Assembly: GCA_030386875.1 (NCBI GenBank)
Contig: CM059568.1
Coordinates: 13,518,316-13,582,315, forward strand
DNA from: Morinoia aosen
Lineage: Eukaryota; Arthropoda; Malacostraca; Amphipoda; Talitridae
DNA length: 64,000 nt
Reading direction: 5' to 3'
The notes under the pieces are model-generated. The model did not search any database and was not told where the DNA came from. It was given only the letters and a program-made list of their open reading frames with translations. Position numbers and translations under genes: made by a program. Position 1 is the first letter of the stretch. The number at the start of each line of letters is the position of its first letter. Of this stretch, positions 35,895-47,764 are shown one piece after another.

Positions 35895-38800
35895 TTAATA
35901 AGCCATATAACAATCCCTCATAGTGCTACATTTTCCGATCATTTCCGCGCAACACACCTTTTGGATGCAGAGGTCTCCATCCGAGCATTCACCATCGGAC
36001 CTACAAGATGAATATTTGCTGCAGCTAAAACACTTGCTCTGGTGGCAGAGTTTAAGGCCGGTCCCAAACCTTGCAGTGAGGATATTGACGTCAGCTCCCA
36101 AAGACGCACTCGAGTCCAGCCTCGCCGACCATCGGCCGAGTTCAGCGCTGCTCAGGAGGTCGTCGAGGTCTTTGTCAGCTTCCTTCATGAATCTCTGGAA
36201 ACAGTCCGCCCTGCAGGGTGGAGAATAGGAACACTATCAGCAAGATTATGATATGAATTAAGATATATTTCAACAAGATATAAATCAAGATATATTTATT
36301 TTTTATGACATATTTCTCTGTGTGTATGTATGTGGAGTGTGTTTGCACGCGTCTGTTTGTTTGGTTCCTATGTTTAAATGTATGAATGTATGTGCTTGTG
36401 AAAGGGTGGGTAGGTGAGCCAATGAGAATGATCGTTTTTACTCCACTTGAATGAGAAATAGGATTGAAGTTTTTATAGATGTTTGTTTACTTATTTTTCG
36501 TATATTTTTCGAACTTATGTGTTTTTTAATATTTTTAACCTCGTTGTATGTTTTTCAGCACTGAAGATGGAATTTTAACATTCCGAAATGCTTATCAAAA
36601 TAGAAACAAATAAAAATGTATATTTTTACGTTGGTTCTCCTTTTTGTCTTGCGCGTGAGGTTCTCAAGAATCGACTAATTGGAAATAGAATCAAGATTAG
36701 TGATATAAAGTAAGATTAGCGACATGAAGTTAGACTGGGAATATAAAACCAGATTAGTCATATAAAGCAAGATCAGAGATATAAAACAAGAATAGAGATC
36801 TAAATCAAGATTCTTCGTGTTCCTTAAACTAAAAACCACAGCAAATTAGAATTCATGTCACAAATTTTAAAATGGTTATGCTTTTATTCAAGTTACTATG
36901 CTGAATTTTACTAAAACAAAGTAACATTTTTATGTATTAGAACTTTGTCGAATTTTTTGTTAAATTTCTCTTTCATGGTTTAGTGATTATTTAAAATACA
37001 TATTCAACCCATATACAAATTTACAACCAATAGCTTCACTTTTTTTCTTGCATGAGTTAAATAGATACAAAGAGTCTTTAAAAAAAACTCCTCTTCGCCG
37101 TGAATTACCGTTGCTGGTGTGTGTCAGCACTACGCTCACTCTGGTCGTCCGTCATTCGCTGCAGACAGTCGGCAAACTCGAGGGAATTGAGCGCACCGTC
37201 GTCGTCTAAGTCGCACGAGCGCACGCTCAGGGTAGACGGTTGCAGACCGGTCGGGGAGTCGAGCTGCAGGTTTAGCAGCTCGTCGCTCAGGCGGGCCTTC
37301 AGCTCGTCGCATGACCCTTATAGAAACAAACATGATGCGTGAGAATTTGAACTCCTTAGTACGACTAAAAAACTTTCTATTAGATTTAATACCAAAAGTC
37401 GAAAAAAAAGTTCATGGTATGGTGCATTTCTTTTAGTATTACACGCCCGCTGTAAAAAGAATTCTTCAAAACTGAAAATTTTCTTCTGGAATTGGTTGAT
37501 GAGATTTTATTATGTTCAGTATACATAACCGCTGATGAAAAAATATTACCTACTTAATACATTTAGTTTTATATTTCATGTATGTAGTTGAAGTAAAATT
37601 TTTTTTTTTAAATCTAGAGTTCAACAGAACGAACTATAACTACTGTAAAGGTCTTGATGAATGTAGACACTCTGATCACGTATACATCATTTAGAAAAAT
37701 GTGCAGGTGAGGGTTGTAAGGTAGTTCCTACTAAAATATCGAAGAACTGAAATATCTCGCATTCGAGAAAAGCTGAAAGTTTTAAAAGGGCGCTGTGAGC
37801 AGAACTTTTTCATGAACTTCAAAACTCGTGAGAGCTGCGTGTGAGTAGGAAGTTGACCCACACAGGCCTGGCAGTCCCGCAACATCAAAAGGGAGAATTC
37901 ATTTCTCCAACACTAAGTCCTGTACGTACCAAAGACTGTCACTACATGACTGAAATTGACAGACTAAACACGAGCTTCTCAGGGGCCATGAGCGTGTAGT
38001 GTATAAAGTCGACGGGTTCTGCCCTCAAACGATGGCTCCTGCTGTAGGGCGCGACTTGGTCTGCATTTCAACTTTCAGGAGTAACCTGCCTGAATGTTAC
38101 TCACTTTGAGCTCCTCTTGCGATCTGAAATGCAATTATTATACATTAATTTTCGAGTATATAATTACGGCTTATGTAGGCTGGTGTATATTGGGCAACAT
38201 TTTAGGCGGTGTTGTGTAATATGTATGACAGGGACATTGTTCATGATAGAGTACCCTGTGTTTGCTAGCATAAATTTGTGGAGGAAAGTCAAGAGAAAAT
38301 ATTTTAATCTTAGAAGCACTATTTATACATTTTTAATTATGTTTTTTACCAAAATAGCACGAGAAAATTCCAGCCGGGAAATTTCTTCATGTAAAACTTG
38401 AGAAACATTTTGATGACAAAATTCATACAGCTGAATTGATTACAAATTTCACTTAAAATTACCATTTTTTTAATTTTTGGACAATATGACTATATAACGC
38501 TTCAGATAAAAATTTCACTATTATCTTGAAAAAGTTCTGCATTAATTCTCACCGTCACGGTGACGAAGCACGCGAGCAGCAACAGTTGGACCTGTAGGGC
38601 AAGTAATGGGTTCATCATTGCGGAAATGCTCTCTCTGGATAACATAATATTTCACTGGCATTAGGTATTTTTGCCAAACAAACTTGCGCCAGAATTGTTA
38701 CATATAAGTAAAATCACTTGCAAGCCAAATTGTTATTCTTGGAATCATTAAACTGGATATTAAATACAAACATGTTTTCATGTCTAAATTTAGTAATTTG

Positions 38801-39321
38801 TCGATGTAGTTTGAACTAAAGCTGATTAAATTCCATAAAACAAAGTATAAAGAGACCTAGGAAACAAGTGCATGCATATCTGCCAGTGTGTTACAAGACA
38901 ATAATAATTTTGACAATTTGACAAAAAAATACCGATCATTTTTTCATCTGACGAGGCTTGAACGAACCGACGATTTTATGTTCAAACCATCAACTACATG
39001 ACTATGTTCCTGCGCCTATATTTTTAAAGGTAGACACACAGACACAAAGGTTTGTGTCAAATTTCACATTTAAGCGTCATACGACATGGCATCAGTCATT
39101 TATTCAAACTAATAAAAGAAATTTCAGTAAGAATGTTCGCTAAATGTCGTATGCACTAAACAAAATTCATTCTATGAAATAATTTTCACCCCATAATGAG
39201 TACTTGAACAAAGAGTTTCCCAATAAATTTTAAATGAAAATCCCATACATGAGCAAAAACTTTTAAAACCATGGATCTGCGCGTAAGGAGAAAAATTATT
39301 AGTAATAAAATTTACCTTCAT
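35895..39321 (-). CDS. EFCR2: secreted protein with two EF-hands and a ten-cysteine tail (195 aa model)
   Basis: Exons 39316-39321 (ATGAAG), 38553-38591, 38105-38123, 37109-37316 and 35895-36210 give 588 nt in one frame. Signal peptide MKVQLLLLACFVTVT is followed by IARGAQ. EF-hand loop 1 is residues 57-68 (DLDDDG...E). Loop 2 is 103-114 (DKDLDD...E), with Asp where Gly is usual at loop position 6. The tail (146-195) has ten cysteines spaced C-x4-C-x2-C-x5-C-x5-C-x5-C-x4-CC-x6-C-x5-C, nearly the CRD3 module. The acceptor TTGCCCTACAG was chosen for the signal exon because it joins MK to a hydrophobic core in frame. It would act outside the cell or in the secretory pathway, binding calcium. The combination with a disulfide module is not one I recognise. 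Confidence 0.7.
36270..36690. mobile_element. Insertion in the EFCR2 last intron, with a hammerhead-like motif
   Basis: Copy 1 (about 2460-2480) lacks these ~400 bases. Near the right end the plus strand has CTGAAGATGGAATTTTAACA followed by TTCCGAAA (36561-36587). That is CTGANGA, a GGAA/TTCC stem and GAAA, in the order of a hammerhead core. Such motifs occur at the ends of Penelope-like and some other retroelements. Stems I and III were not confirmed. Confidence 0.5.
37930..37941 (-). other. Possible 12-nt cassette micro-exon of EFCR2
   Basis: Same TGACAGTCTTTG as at 3963-3974. The acceptor is TAG instead of CAG, and the donor is GTACGT. Phase 1 on both sides. Confidence 0.3.
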
Positions 39322-39458
39322 CCTCGTAGAACTCTAAATGACTTCCTCACAATGAGTTTTGCTAAGCTTAACAGCTGGAAACTTGTACACGGAGTGAGCG
39401 CAAAAGTAAGTCGAGTGCTCGAAGTCGTGTCTGGTGCTCGGTAGCCTGGGAGACCCCC

Positions 39459-39465
39459 TTATATA
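39459..39465 (-). promoter_or_regulatory. TATA box of EFCR2
   Basis: Minus-strand TATATAA lies 138 bases upstream of ATGAAG, matching EFCR1 in spacing and flanks. Confidence 0.7.
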
Positions 39466-39959
39466 CCCGCGTCTGTTTGGGCAGGTGAGGGCCTGGAGAC
39501 TTCAGCAGCAGTTGTGTTGTGAATATTTCAGATTTACTGCTAATTTCCTCAACATTTATGTAGAATTTTTTTTAAATCAAAGGCTGTACCTACGCAAAAG
39601 CAGACATTTCCCAATGAAAGAGAATATCCTCGATCATACATTTCTCGCTTTTTCTATATCGACTTAACCGAAGTGATATTTATTATTTTGTTTTGAACGA
39701 ACACAAAACAAAAAACAGGCGAGCTCACTTTCTCAGCTGTCTTTTAAATATTTTCGTTCATTTATTAACAGCAAAAAGTCAAATTGAAATATCATGGAAA
39801 AGTTTCGAGCACAACTTTCAATTTAACAAAGAGGCGATCTAAAGTAGGCTTTTAAGGGTAAATAACTTCCATAAGTCATAGAAAATAAACCCAAAGGCCC
39901 AGGTACTGTTTTTCGATCGTTTTGTGCATCAATTGGGTATTTTTTCTATGAGTGTCGTG

Positions 39960-42360
39960 TTCTTTTGCGATTGTGTAGTTAATTGCGCTGTTTGCCAGTC
40001 TTCTGATTCTCGTGCTGACCGAAATGAGGAGGGTTCTCTATACCTGCACATTTGATTTACACTTTATTGGGTGTCACCAGACCGTGTGGCTGCCTCTCGC
40101 AATAGAATCTGCTCTTAAATTTTCATAGACGTGCTGTTCTAAAAGTATTCAGATACGCGAAGCCCACCAGGCCAAAACCACCTTTCATATATGAAAATTC
40201 TCCCACCCATCTCGACGGGTGTACCGCATAATTCAGGAAAGCGTGGCCTTAGGCGAATAAATAAAAGGGGGATGCGTACCATAAAGAAAAATGGCATGAG
40301 AAATGAATTCCTTGACAGTTCCAACAACTTAAGTTAGTGGCCTAAGAAAATGTTTTTTTCTGCAAAGGACACCAGCCATGCTTCCTATATTTATACGATT
40401 GTCAGAGACACATTACTCGCAGTTTTTTTCTATAATCAAAGGAATCTTTAGTCCTTTTCCAGTCTTGTTGAAACTGATGACAGAGGTTATCGTTAAACAT
40501 CTCTCAAAACTTCTTAGAGATCATAAATTTAATGACTAAGGAGCCTGATTAACAGCTCTGTTTTATCATACTAGATTCTAGTTTTCTGATAAAGTATATA
40601 CTTAACTATGTTTTCATATCATTCCTTATTTTGAAAAAGATATTGACGTAAATCACTCTCTAGGCTGGTCAAAATGTTCGGAGATGGTTTCGAAAGATCA
40701 TCTTCTACACCGATGGCAAAATACTTGGTGTACAACTCCACACAGTTTACTTGCCGGTTAATTAGCAAGCTTATTCGAAAATAATGTAGCAGTAAAATTT
40801 ATATTAGCCTCATAGACTCTTTAATTACTGACTCTTTCGTAGTTATAAAAGGCATCTTTTTTATATTTTTTAACTACCTAATCAACCACAGGTAACCTCT
40901 ACTTTAAACTATCCTCCATAGATATTTTTTATGCAATCTTTCATTTTCATCGCATATACATAGACTTAAATTACAGAAGGGATTGAATTCAGAAAGGATT
41001 GAAAACATTATCGCATCAACTTTCATGTGGAAGAGAGCTACAATGTTGTGCTATCAACGAAAATGGCAGCGTATGCAGCGGCAAAAAAAGTTGCCATATC
41101 CGAATTGCTTTTTTGGATTCGGTGAACTGACCAAATTCTCATCAAACCTCATAAGGGGAAAGACCCTGATCTGTCTGTTGCTGTGAAAAATTCTTTTTCA
41201 GAGTATATTTTCCTCATGATAGATTACGGTCACGGCTGTTTAGATGAGAAATTTGAAAATTTCGACAGCACTATGATAAATCAAACAAAATAAAAACACG
41301 GCTTGTAGAAGACAGGGCAGGAGTTTCTTAAAGGGCATCACGACATCACATCACCTTACCCAATCTCTTCAACATCCCCAACATCATTTCCTGTGTCGCC
41401 TATACCTGTCTCTAAAACGCTTGTAGAATTTATACGGGTTTCTTTATGCAACGATTTATTCTGAAGCGATCTATGGCGCACTTTGATGGCAACGATCTAC
41501 TCCACACCTGAAGCACTGTCGGAAAAAGAAGTCATTCAGTAATTTTAGAAGGACTGTGTCTGTTATTAAATCTCGTGGAAGGAGCTTCTGGACGAGGATG
41601 GCTCGGTGTCGTGGAAGAGAACATAGTAATGATAATTAGCTGTAGACAAATTTGTGACATGAAGAAGGAGAGAAAGAGATCTCGTAGTCTAACGATGTGA
41701 AGAAATGACGTCACACAGTTTTGGCGATGATTGTTGAAGTCAATCTGCTTGTTCCAGTTAGATTGCGTCTGACATTGAATTGCGTGGATTGTGGCTAGTC
41801 TGGTTATTCCAGTTGGATTACGTGTAACACGTACGTGCTTTGGAGGGCTCCACGTTCTATGTGTAAATTCACCTTCTCCACGTGAGGAAATGGCGTCACA
41901 CGAGTTGATAAGTAAATCTTGTACTCAATAACGTTAATATTTCTGATTATCCCTCTGAAACGTATGGGGTACTTTATTTCTTAGCGCTACGTTTCAAATT
42001 CAGTGGATAATGTTGTGAACAACAGTGAAAGTAAATATCATACCCCACACACACACGTAAATCATGTGATCATTTTTTTTAATCATTATCATTGATTTGA
42101 TTATCGAAGATACCCTAGAGCTACTCCCACAAACCTTTCTATTTTTTGAGAATTTTTGAGCGTATTTCTTCAGTGTGTGATGTGCACGGCATGTTATATG
42201 CATTACAGTATGTAATATTTTTTTGTTACGAATTACTGGACCGATACGGAGGGAGCGGGGAACTAAGGCAGTAACGCCTGAGATATTCTCCAAATTTCAC
42301 AATATTTTTCTCTGAACATCCAATGTCGTACGATTCCAATTTCCACAATAATTGCTACTT
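39960..42360. other. Intergenic, nothing assigned
   Basis: Short open stretches (for example 40139-40327 minus, 40983-41186 plus) have no motif or splice support. At 41700-41920 related words such as GACGTCACAC and GGCGTCACAC recur, hinting at an old repeat. Confidence 0.45.
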
Positions 42361-42369
42361 CCGCCCGCG

Positions 42370-44240
42370 GGGAGAAATTTTCCACGAAAATTAGTCCAAG
42401 TGAATACTCAATACAAAGTGAATACTCCACGAATACTCCTTTTGTCTGCACGAAGATTCAAGCCTCCCTCACAATAGCCATAAGTTCGCTTTTAATTAGT
42501 TTGAAAAATGTACTGTAGATTTCTGCCTTATCACAATACGGTTTCCGATTCGGCTCAGCTTGTTCGAAAGAGTTTCAAGTTGATTTTATTGGACCTAAGC
42601 ATGAATTTTTAACTCACCAGTCAGGTGGTGGGCTGAACGATGAAAGCATGGGAACAAGAGTACACAATCTGTTGTACTTGTGTGGGTGATGAAGCAAATT
42701 TCATCAAAATGAACGTACTAAAACAGTGACAAAGTGTCTGAGGTGCGCAATCAAAATAAGTATTTCAAAAATGAAAAGCGACTATTTGATACACTTGTCC
42801 ACTGAAACCAAAAAGAGTTTAGTGAAATGAATTATGTACCTCAGAGGTTTAGGATAGGTGATAGGTTCAGGTTAGTAAGGTCGGTCTATTTTATGCTATG
42901 GCAGCTGACGCACCCAGAAGGGAGACTATTAGGTTACCTGAGGTACAGATCGATCTTCGGGATTTCTATCTTTCGCTCTCACTCTGCTGCGTTATCTCTT
43001 TTTGGTATTTTCCACTTGTTTCAGTTCGTAAGGTTTCCTGTGGGAGAGCGTTCTTTTTGCTCAAGGTTTTCATTATGTAAAGTTCATACTAAATCCTACC
43101 TTCTCATTGCTATTTTTTAATTGCATGGCATACACATTGGGAGTCTTAAATAAACGTATGATGAGAATCTCAGTTTAGTAATAAATTAATTGAAATGATT
43201 AAAATAAATTATTTCAGCCGATAATCTTATCAAAGGATGAAGTTCAATGACCAAATAATTAACTTATTAATTAATTAATTGCAAAATTGCAATGAGATGA
43301 ATCCGTCAGTTTGCTATTATTTATAGAATTACGTATAAAATTAATTAACGAGCTCTAACGCTTTCTTACCTGCTGGAATTGAACCCTTGTGAACTCTGTT
43401 AAAAAATTGATGCAACTCAACATGGCAACGGACGATTAAAGTAGCGTCGTTAAGAAGAATAAAAACATATAAATATCACATTCAGAGTTCATTCTATTTT
43501 TCTCTGCGCTCGAAGAAAACCTTTTTAAGTGGCGCAAGTGTTGACAGAGCAATAATTAAATTGATGATCTTAGCACAGATTGTCGCAGCTGAACGATGGG
43601 GGCACCGACCGACATGACTTCATTTGTAATGGCTCGTAATTAGGTGATAAACAAAACCAACCGAGTTTTGTACGATAATTTCATCTTATTTGCAGTTTTC
43701 AGAATTCATGCTGTTTACTTGCTAGATGCGCCTAATGTTTGAGATTGGAAATAGCACACATCAACGTCCATTAACATTTTATGTGTGCAGGTGTGTGCTG
43801 TGGAGGCAGGCCATCACAAAAGTGTGTCTTGAATATTTCATCTTCACTTTGAATTTTTTTAGCATTTTGATTTGTGTTCGAAAGATACAAGGCGATAACA
43901 ACACAAAGAACTCCAGACTGTTCTCACAAGCTACGAACGAAGAACTCCTGTGAACTCGATGCATGATTTTAACTGAACACCTCTGATATCCATGTATAAC
44001 TTATTCGTACTGTACTTTTCGATCGAACGCACGTTCCGAATTTTTCTGACGCAGAGCAGCACATGGGATAATGAATTTCGTTACTACTGAAACTGACGAT
44101 CGTCCAATGATCCAGAAAATATTATTTGAAAAACCATAATATATCAACAGAAACTGGTGCTAATTAGTCTCACTCAAAAAAAATGTAATTCTAAAATAAA
44201 AGAAATGAGCCCAGATGAGCGGGTTCAAGGAAGACACAAA
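42370..44240. repeat. Duplication II, unit C
   Basis: Matches units A and B from the 51-nt exon region through the terminal block. It keeps the empty site CTGACGCAC (42905-42913) of the unit B hairpin element and lacks the unit A insertion. Confidence 0.7.
42618..42668 (-). CDS. Candidate 51-nt internal exon, unit C
   Basis: Equivalent of 7234-7284 with the same splice sites. The shared frame reads LCTLVPMLSSFSPPPD. Another frame has a stop here, which favours the shared one. Confidence 0.3.
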
Positions 44241-44369
44241 TGTAGAACAACACAGTGCCTGACCTAACGAAAAAAGCTAGTTGGGGGAATTAGAAATGCA
44301 GGAATATAGATTGTAGTTTACTAAAACGACCCAAATAACTGACACGGTCAGCAGAGAAAAATAGATGTT

Positions 44370-44502
44370 CTAATGCAAATAATTTAGGGGATGAGGAACG
44401 ATGGGTTTCGTCCAAGAGAAAATTGCGTCGGAGACTCGGCCCGAAGTATCGGAGCCGCTGTCGTGACTCCAGGCGCAAACCCCATGCCTTCCGTTATTGC
44501 AC
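44370..44502 (-). CDS. Candidate terminal exon, unknown protein
   Basis: A good minus-strand acceptor (TTGCTTTACTTAG) opens a 44-codon frame starting CNNGRHGVCAWS and ending in TAG. The GC content is higher than the flanks. No upstream exon was found, because the 38-bp satellite follows directly. Confidence 0.3.
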
Positions 44503-44639
44503 CTAAGTAAAGCAATTACAAAAATTAAAGATAAGCAGTAAACGAAAAGTATGATGATTTGAATAGCTTGGTAATAAATTATTTGAATACACCGAAAACT
44601 AACCTCGATCTGATGCACAACTAAAGTTCGAAATTAACA

Positions 44640-45470
44640 CCCACCAACCAATCTGATCTACACCTTAACACCGAAATTAACACACCCGATCTGATCTCTA
44701 ACTAAACACCGAAATTAACACACCCGATCTGATCTCTAACTAAACACCGAAATTAACACACCCGATCTGATCTCTAACTAAACACCGAAACTAACACACC
44801 CGATCTGATCTCTAACTAAACACCGAAACTAACACACCCGATCTGATCTCTAACTAAACACCGAAACTAACACACCCGATCTGATCTCTAACTAAACACC
44901 GAAACTAACACACCCGATCTGATCTCTAACTAAACACCGAAACTAACACACCCGATCTGATCTCTAACTAAACACCGAAACTAACACACCCGATCTGATC
45001 TCTAACTAAACACCGAAACTAACACACCCGATCTGATCTCTAACTAAACACCGAAACTAACACACCCGATCTGATCTCTAACTAAACACCGAAACTAACA
45101 CACCCGATCTGATCTCTAACTAAACACCGAAACTAACACACCCGATCTGATCTCTAACTAAACACCGAAACTAACACACCCGATCTGATCTCTAACTAAA
45201 CACCGAAACTAACACACCCGATCTGATCTCTAACTAAACACCGAAACTAACACACCCGATCTGATCTCTAACTAAACACCGAAACTAACACACCCGATCT
45301 GATCTCTAACTAAACACCGAAACTAACACACCCGATCTGATCTCTAACTAAACACCGAAACTAACACACCCGATCTGATCTCTAACTAAACACCGAAACT
45401 AACACATCCGATCTGATCTTTAACTAAACACCGAAGCTAACGCACCCGATCTGATCTTTAATTACAAAAA
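44640..45470. repeat. 38-bp tandem satellite, about 21 copies
   Basis: Unit contains CCCGATCTGATCTCTAACTA followed by AACACCGAAACTAACACA. Central copies are nearly identical. The first copies have GAAATTA and the last ones GAAGCTAACGC, so the edges are older and the core is homogenised. Confidence 0.95.
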
Positions 45471-45597
45471 GACAACTATCCAACAATTATCGAAATTCCT
45501 CAGGTGCTATTATTTAACAGAAGGGAACGGAACACTTAAATAAGCTTCAGCCGAACAATCTTTAATGCTTCCACACGACACACGACTGTACTGCGAC

Positions 45598-46950
45598 TTA
45601 GGGTGCGTTCACACTACGAGCGGAGCAGAACGGAGCAGAGCGGAGCAGAGCAGAGCGGAGCAGAGCGGAACAGAGCGGAGCAGAGCGGAGCAGAGCGGAG
45701 CAGAGCGGAGCAGAGCGGCAATAATGCTTGTACATGTTCGAATGCAGAAACGTTCGGCTATTCACACTGCAAGCGGAGCGGAGCAGCGAGGAGCTGAGCG
45801 GAGCGGAGCGATGCGCTCGGGAAATTCGTTGGGATTTTTTGACGCTCGCTCCGAGCGTTTCTCCGCGCCTCCACCTTTGGATCGTCATATCTTACAGGGG
45901 CAAAATTGTCGCTTGATTAAAACAGTATAATATATAACTCATAATTCGTACAACTAATCGTATAACAACTTTAACTGATAATGTAACATGTAATATTTTA
46001 TTCTAATTTTGCCCATTTGGGTTCATTAAACATTTCTTTCTTTTTTTCTTTTGCTTTCTCTGATTTTTATTTTATTATTGCTTCAATTTTAGGGATATGC
46101 TTATATTTTCCTTGTTATGTAGTTTTATTTTTGTTATGTTGTTTATTTTATTGTATGATCTTGTGAAAGGAATAATTATGTACGATTTTTTGAAAAAGTT
46201 TTCATTTTTCCGTAAAATGAGAGGAAAAGGGGGCCGTATGGTGAGGAAGAAGCAATGAGTGTCTAATACAAAATACGATGCAAAATCTTATGAGCTTGGG
46301 CGAGATTTTTCCAATACTAACGAAAAACATGTCAGTATTTTGAGGATTTTTTGGCCAGGAAAAGTTAGTATCTGTCAGTATTTTTCACATGGCTTTCTCT
46401 GGCACAACCCTAAATTTATGAAGGTAATTATTTTACTTACATTCACCTTAAAGTCACCCAAGAAGCTCCTTCGTTCCTAATGGCCTACGAAAACCTGTAG
46501 TCTTATTAAGTGATACAACCTTTGTGCAAAGACTTTAATTTTGCTTAAACTATTTGCTTTATATGTATCCGCAATAAAAATTTGTGAATTATTACTGAAT
46601 AGCAAATTTATCTTATCTCGTTGAACAGTTTGCCTTCTATAAGGGATAGAAGTACATCAAAAGTTGACGGTTTCATCCGTAAATACTCGAAAAATTGCGA
46701 TTCATCCCTCCTCAGTGCTTCGAAGAGATAGTGGTATTTTCCAGCGATCTCTCTTCATATTGATAGGATGGACCCAGTATTTCCGTCGAGCAATAGGACC
46801 GTACTCACGAAATCCTCCGTAGCGACTGATTCCTGTGGAGGTCACTCTGCTTAGCTGACATGTGAACACACGCTCCGCTCTGCTCCGCTCTGCTCCGCTC
46901 CGCGCCGCGCCTTGCCGCTCCGCTCCGCTTGTAGTGTGTACGCACCCTTA
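45598..46950. mobile_element. PIF/Harbinger-like non-autonomous element
   Basis: Terminal inverted repeats begin GGGTGCGTTCACACTAC (45601) and end GTAGTGTGTACGCACCC (46947). They are flanked by TTA on both sides (45598-45600, 46948-46950), the TWA-type 3-bp duplication of this superfamily. Just inside both ends lie GAGCGGAGCAGAGCGG minisatellite tracts. No transposase was found in the 1.35 kb, so the element depends on others. The long open frames in 45565-45930 come from the repeat tract. Confidence 0.75.
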
Positions 46951-46971
46951 CTGCTTTGATAGCGAAGCGAA

Positions 46972-47172
46972 GTGTCTCCTTGCGGTGGTGAGGTGAAGAT
47001 GACGGGTGTGCACTCGCGCTCACAGGGCGCTCAGTTGCCTTCCCTCATGTCGGCCGTGTTGCCTGAACAAGGCACGGAGCCAAAGTCGACGAAAGCGGAA
47101 ATATGCCGCACCGGATGGTGGAGTGAAGAGCCCGACACTGATGTGCTAGCGGTGAAGGCTGAAGATGTCTGA
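46972..47172 (+). CDS. Short open frame between two mobile elements (doubtful)
   Basis: 67 codons, GC-richer than its flanks, with a 25-bp direct repeat at its end (GATGTGCTAGCGGTGA twice). No motif or splice support was found, and the BEL/Pao insertion interrupts the sequence at 47319. Confidence 0.2.
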   Translation: MSPCGGEVKMTGVHSRSQGAQLPSLMSAVLPEQGTEPKSTKAEICRTGWWSEEPDTDVLAVKAEDV

Positions 47173-47318
47173 TGTGCTAGCGGTGAGGGCTGAAGTTGGT
47201 CTGAAGATTACGGGCGCAACAGATCAGAAGTTGGATCTGCTGACAGTTGCTTGGAGTAAAAGTCAGTGGGTGAGGAATACAATGTCGACAGTGTGAGTCG
47301 CTATGCCCATTGACAGAC

Positions 47319-47764
47319 TGTAGGCTCTCTTTCTGGCCTACGATGTTATAGGGGAATAGACTTCCCTTTACCACACGGTTCAATAAATTGATACTAGCTC
47401 GTTGCGTGCTCTCATGATTTATTTCAGGGAACATGAACAAACATCCCAGTCCTTTTAACGGTAGCAAAGTAATGGCAAGCAAATAAAACAAGTTTCAAAA
47501 TATTGAGGAATTGCGAGGTGTCTGGAAAGATAAAGAATAAAACTAAATAAGACGGCAACAAGAAATAAATGAATATGCATATGTCATCAATATATGTCTC
47601 AGTATAATCAAATCTAATGTACCTAGAAATAAACAAAGACAATTCAATAGTGAACTACACGCTGGCCGATTGTCACGCATCTGGCGCCTAGAAAATCTAC
47701 CTAGCATTACCACGCTGGGATAATTCTTTCAACTATTTTTTAAGAAGCATGGACGGCGCCAACA
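47319..47764 (-). repeat. 3' LTR of the BEL/Pao element (446 bp)
   Basis: On the minus strand it begins TGTTGGCGCC and ends GAGAGCCTACA. It differs from the other LTR at about five positions by eye, so the insertion is fairly young. The target duplication CAGAC lies at 47314-47318. A short purine-rich run (TTTAGGGGCTGG) precedes it, as expected for the plus-strand primer. Confidence 0.9.

Larger units (their letters stand above)
33910..39960. repeat. Segmental duplication I, copy 2
   Basis: Counterpart of 1-6020, containing mariner remnant, EFCR2 and promoter. It holds a private insertion in the last intron of EFCR2 (about 36270-36690). Confidence 0.85.

Noticed and set aside
44640..45470. 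Regular repeats that might suggest a CRISPR array
   Set aside because: The units are contiguous 38-bp copies without distinct spacers, in eukaryotic-type DNA.
45565..45930. Overlapping open frames on both strands with Arg/Glu/Ala/Ser-rich repeats
   Set aside because: They arise from the GAGCGGAGCAGAGCGG minisatellite inside the Harbinger-like element.
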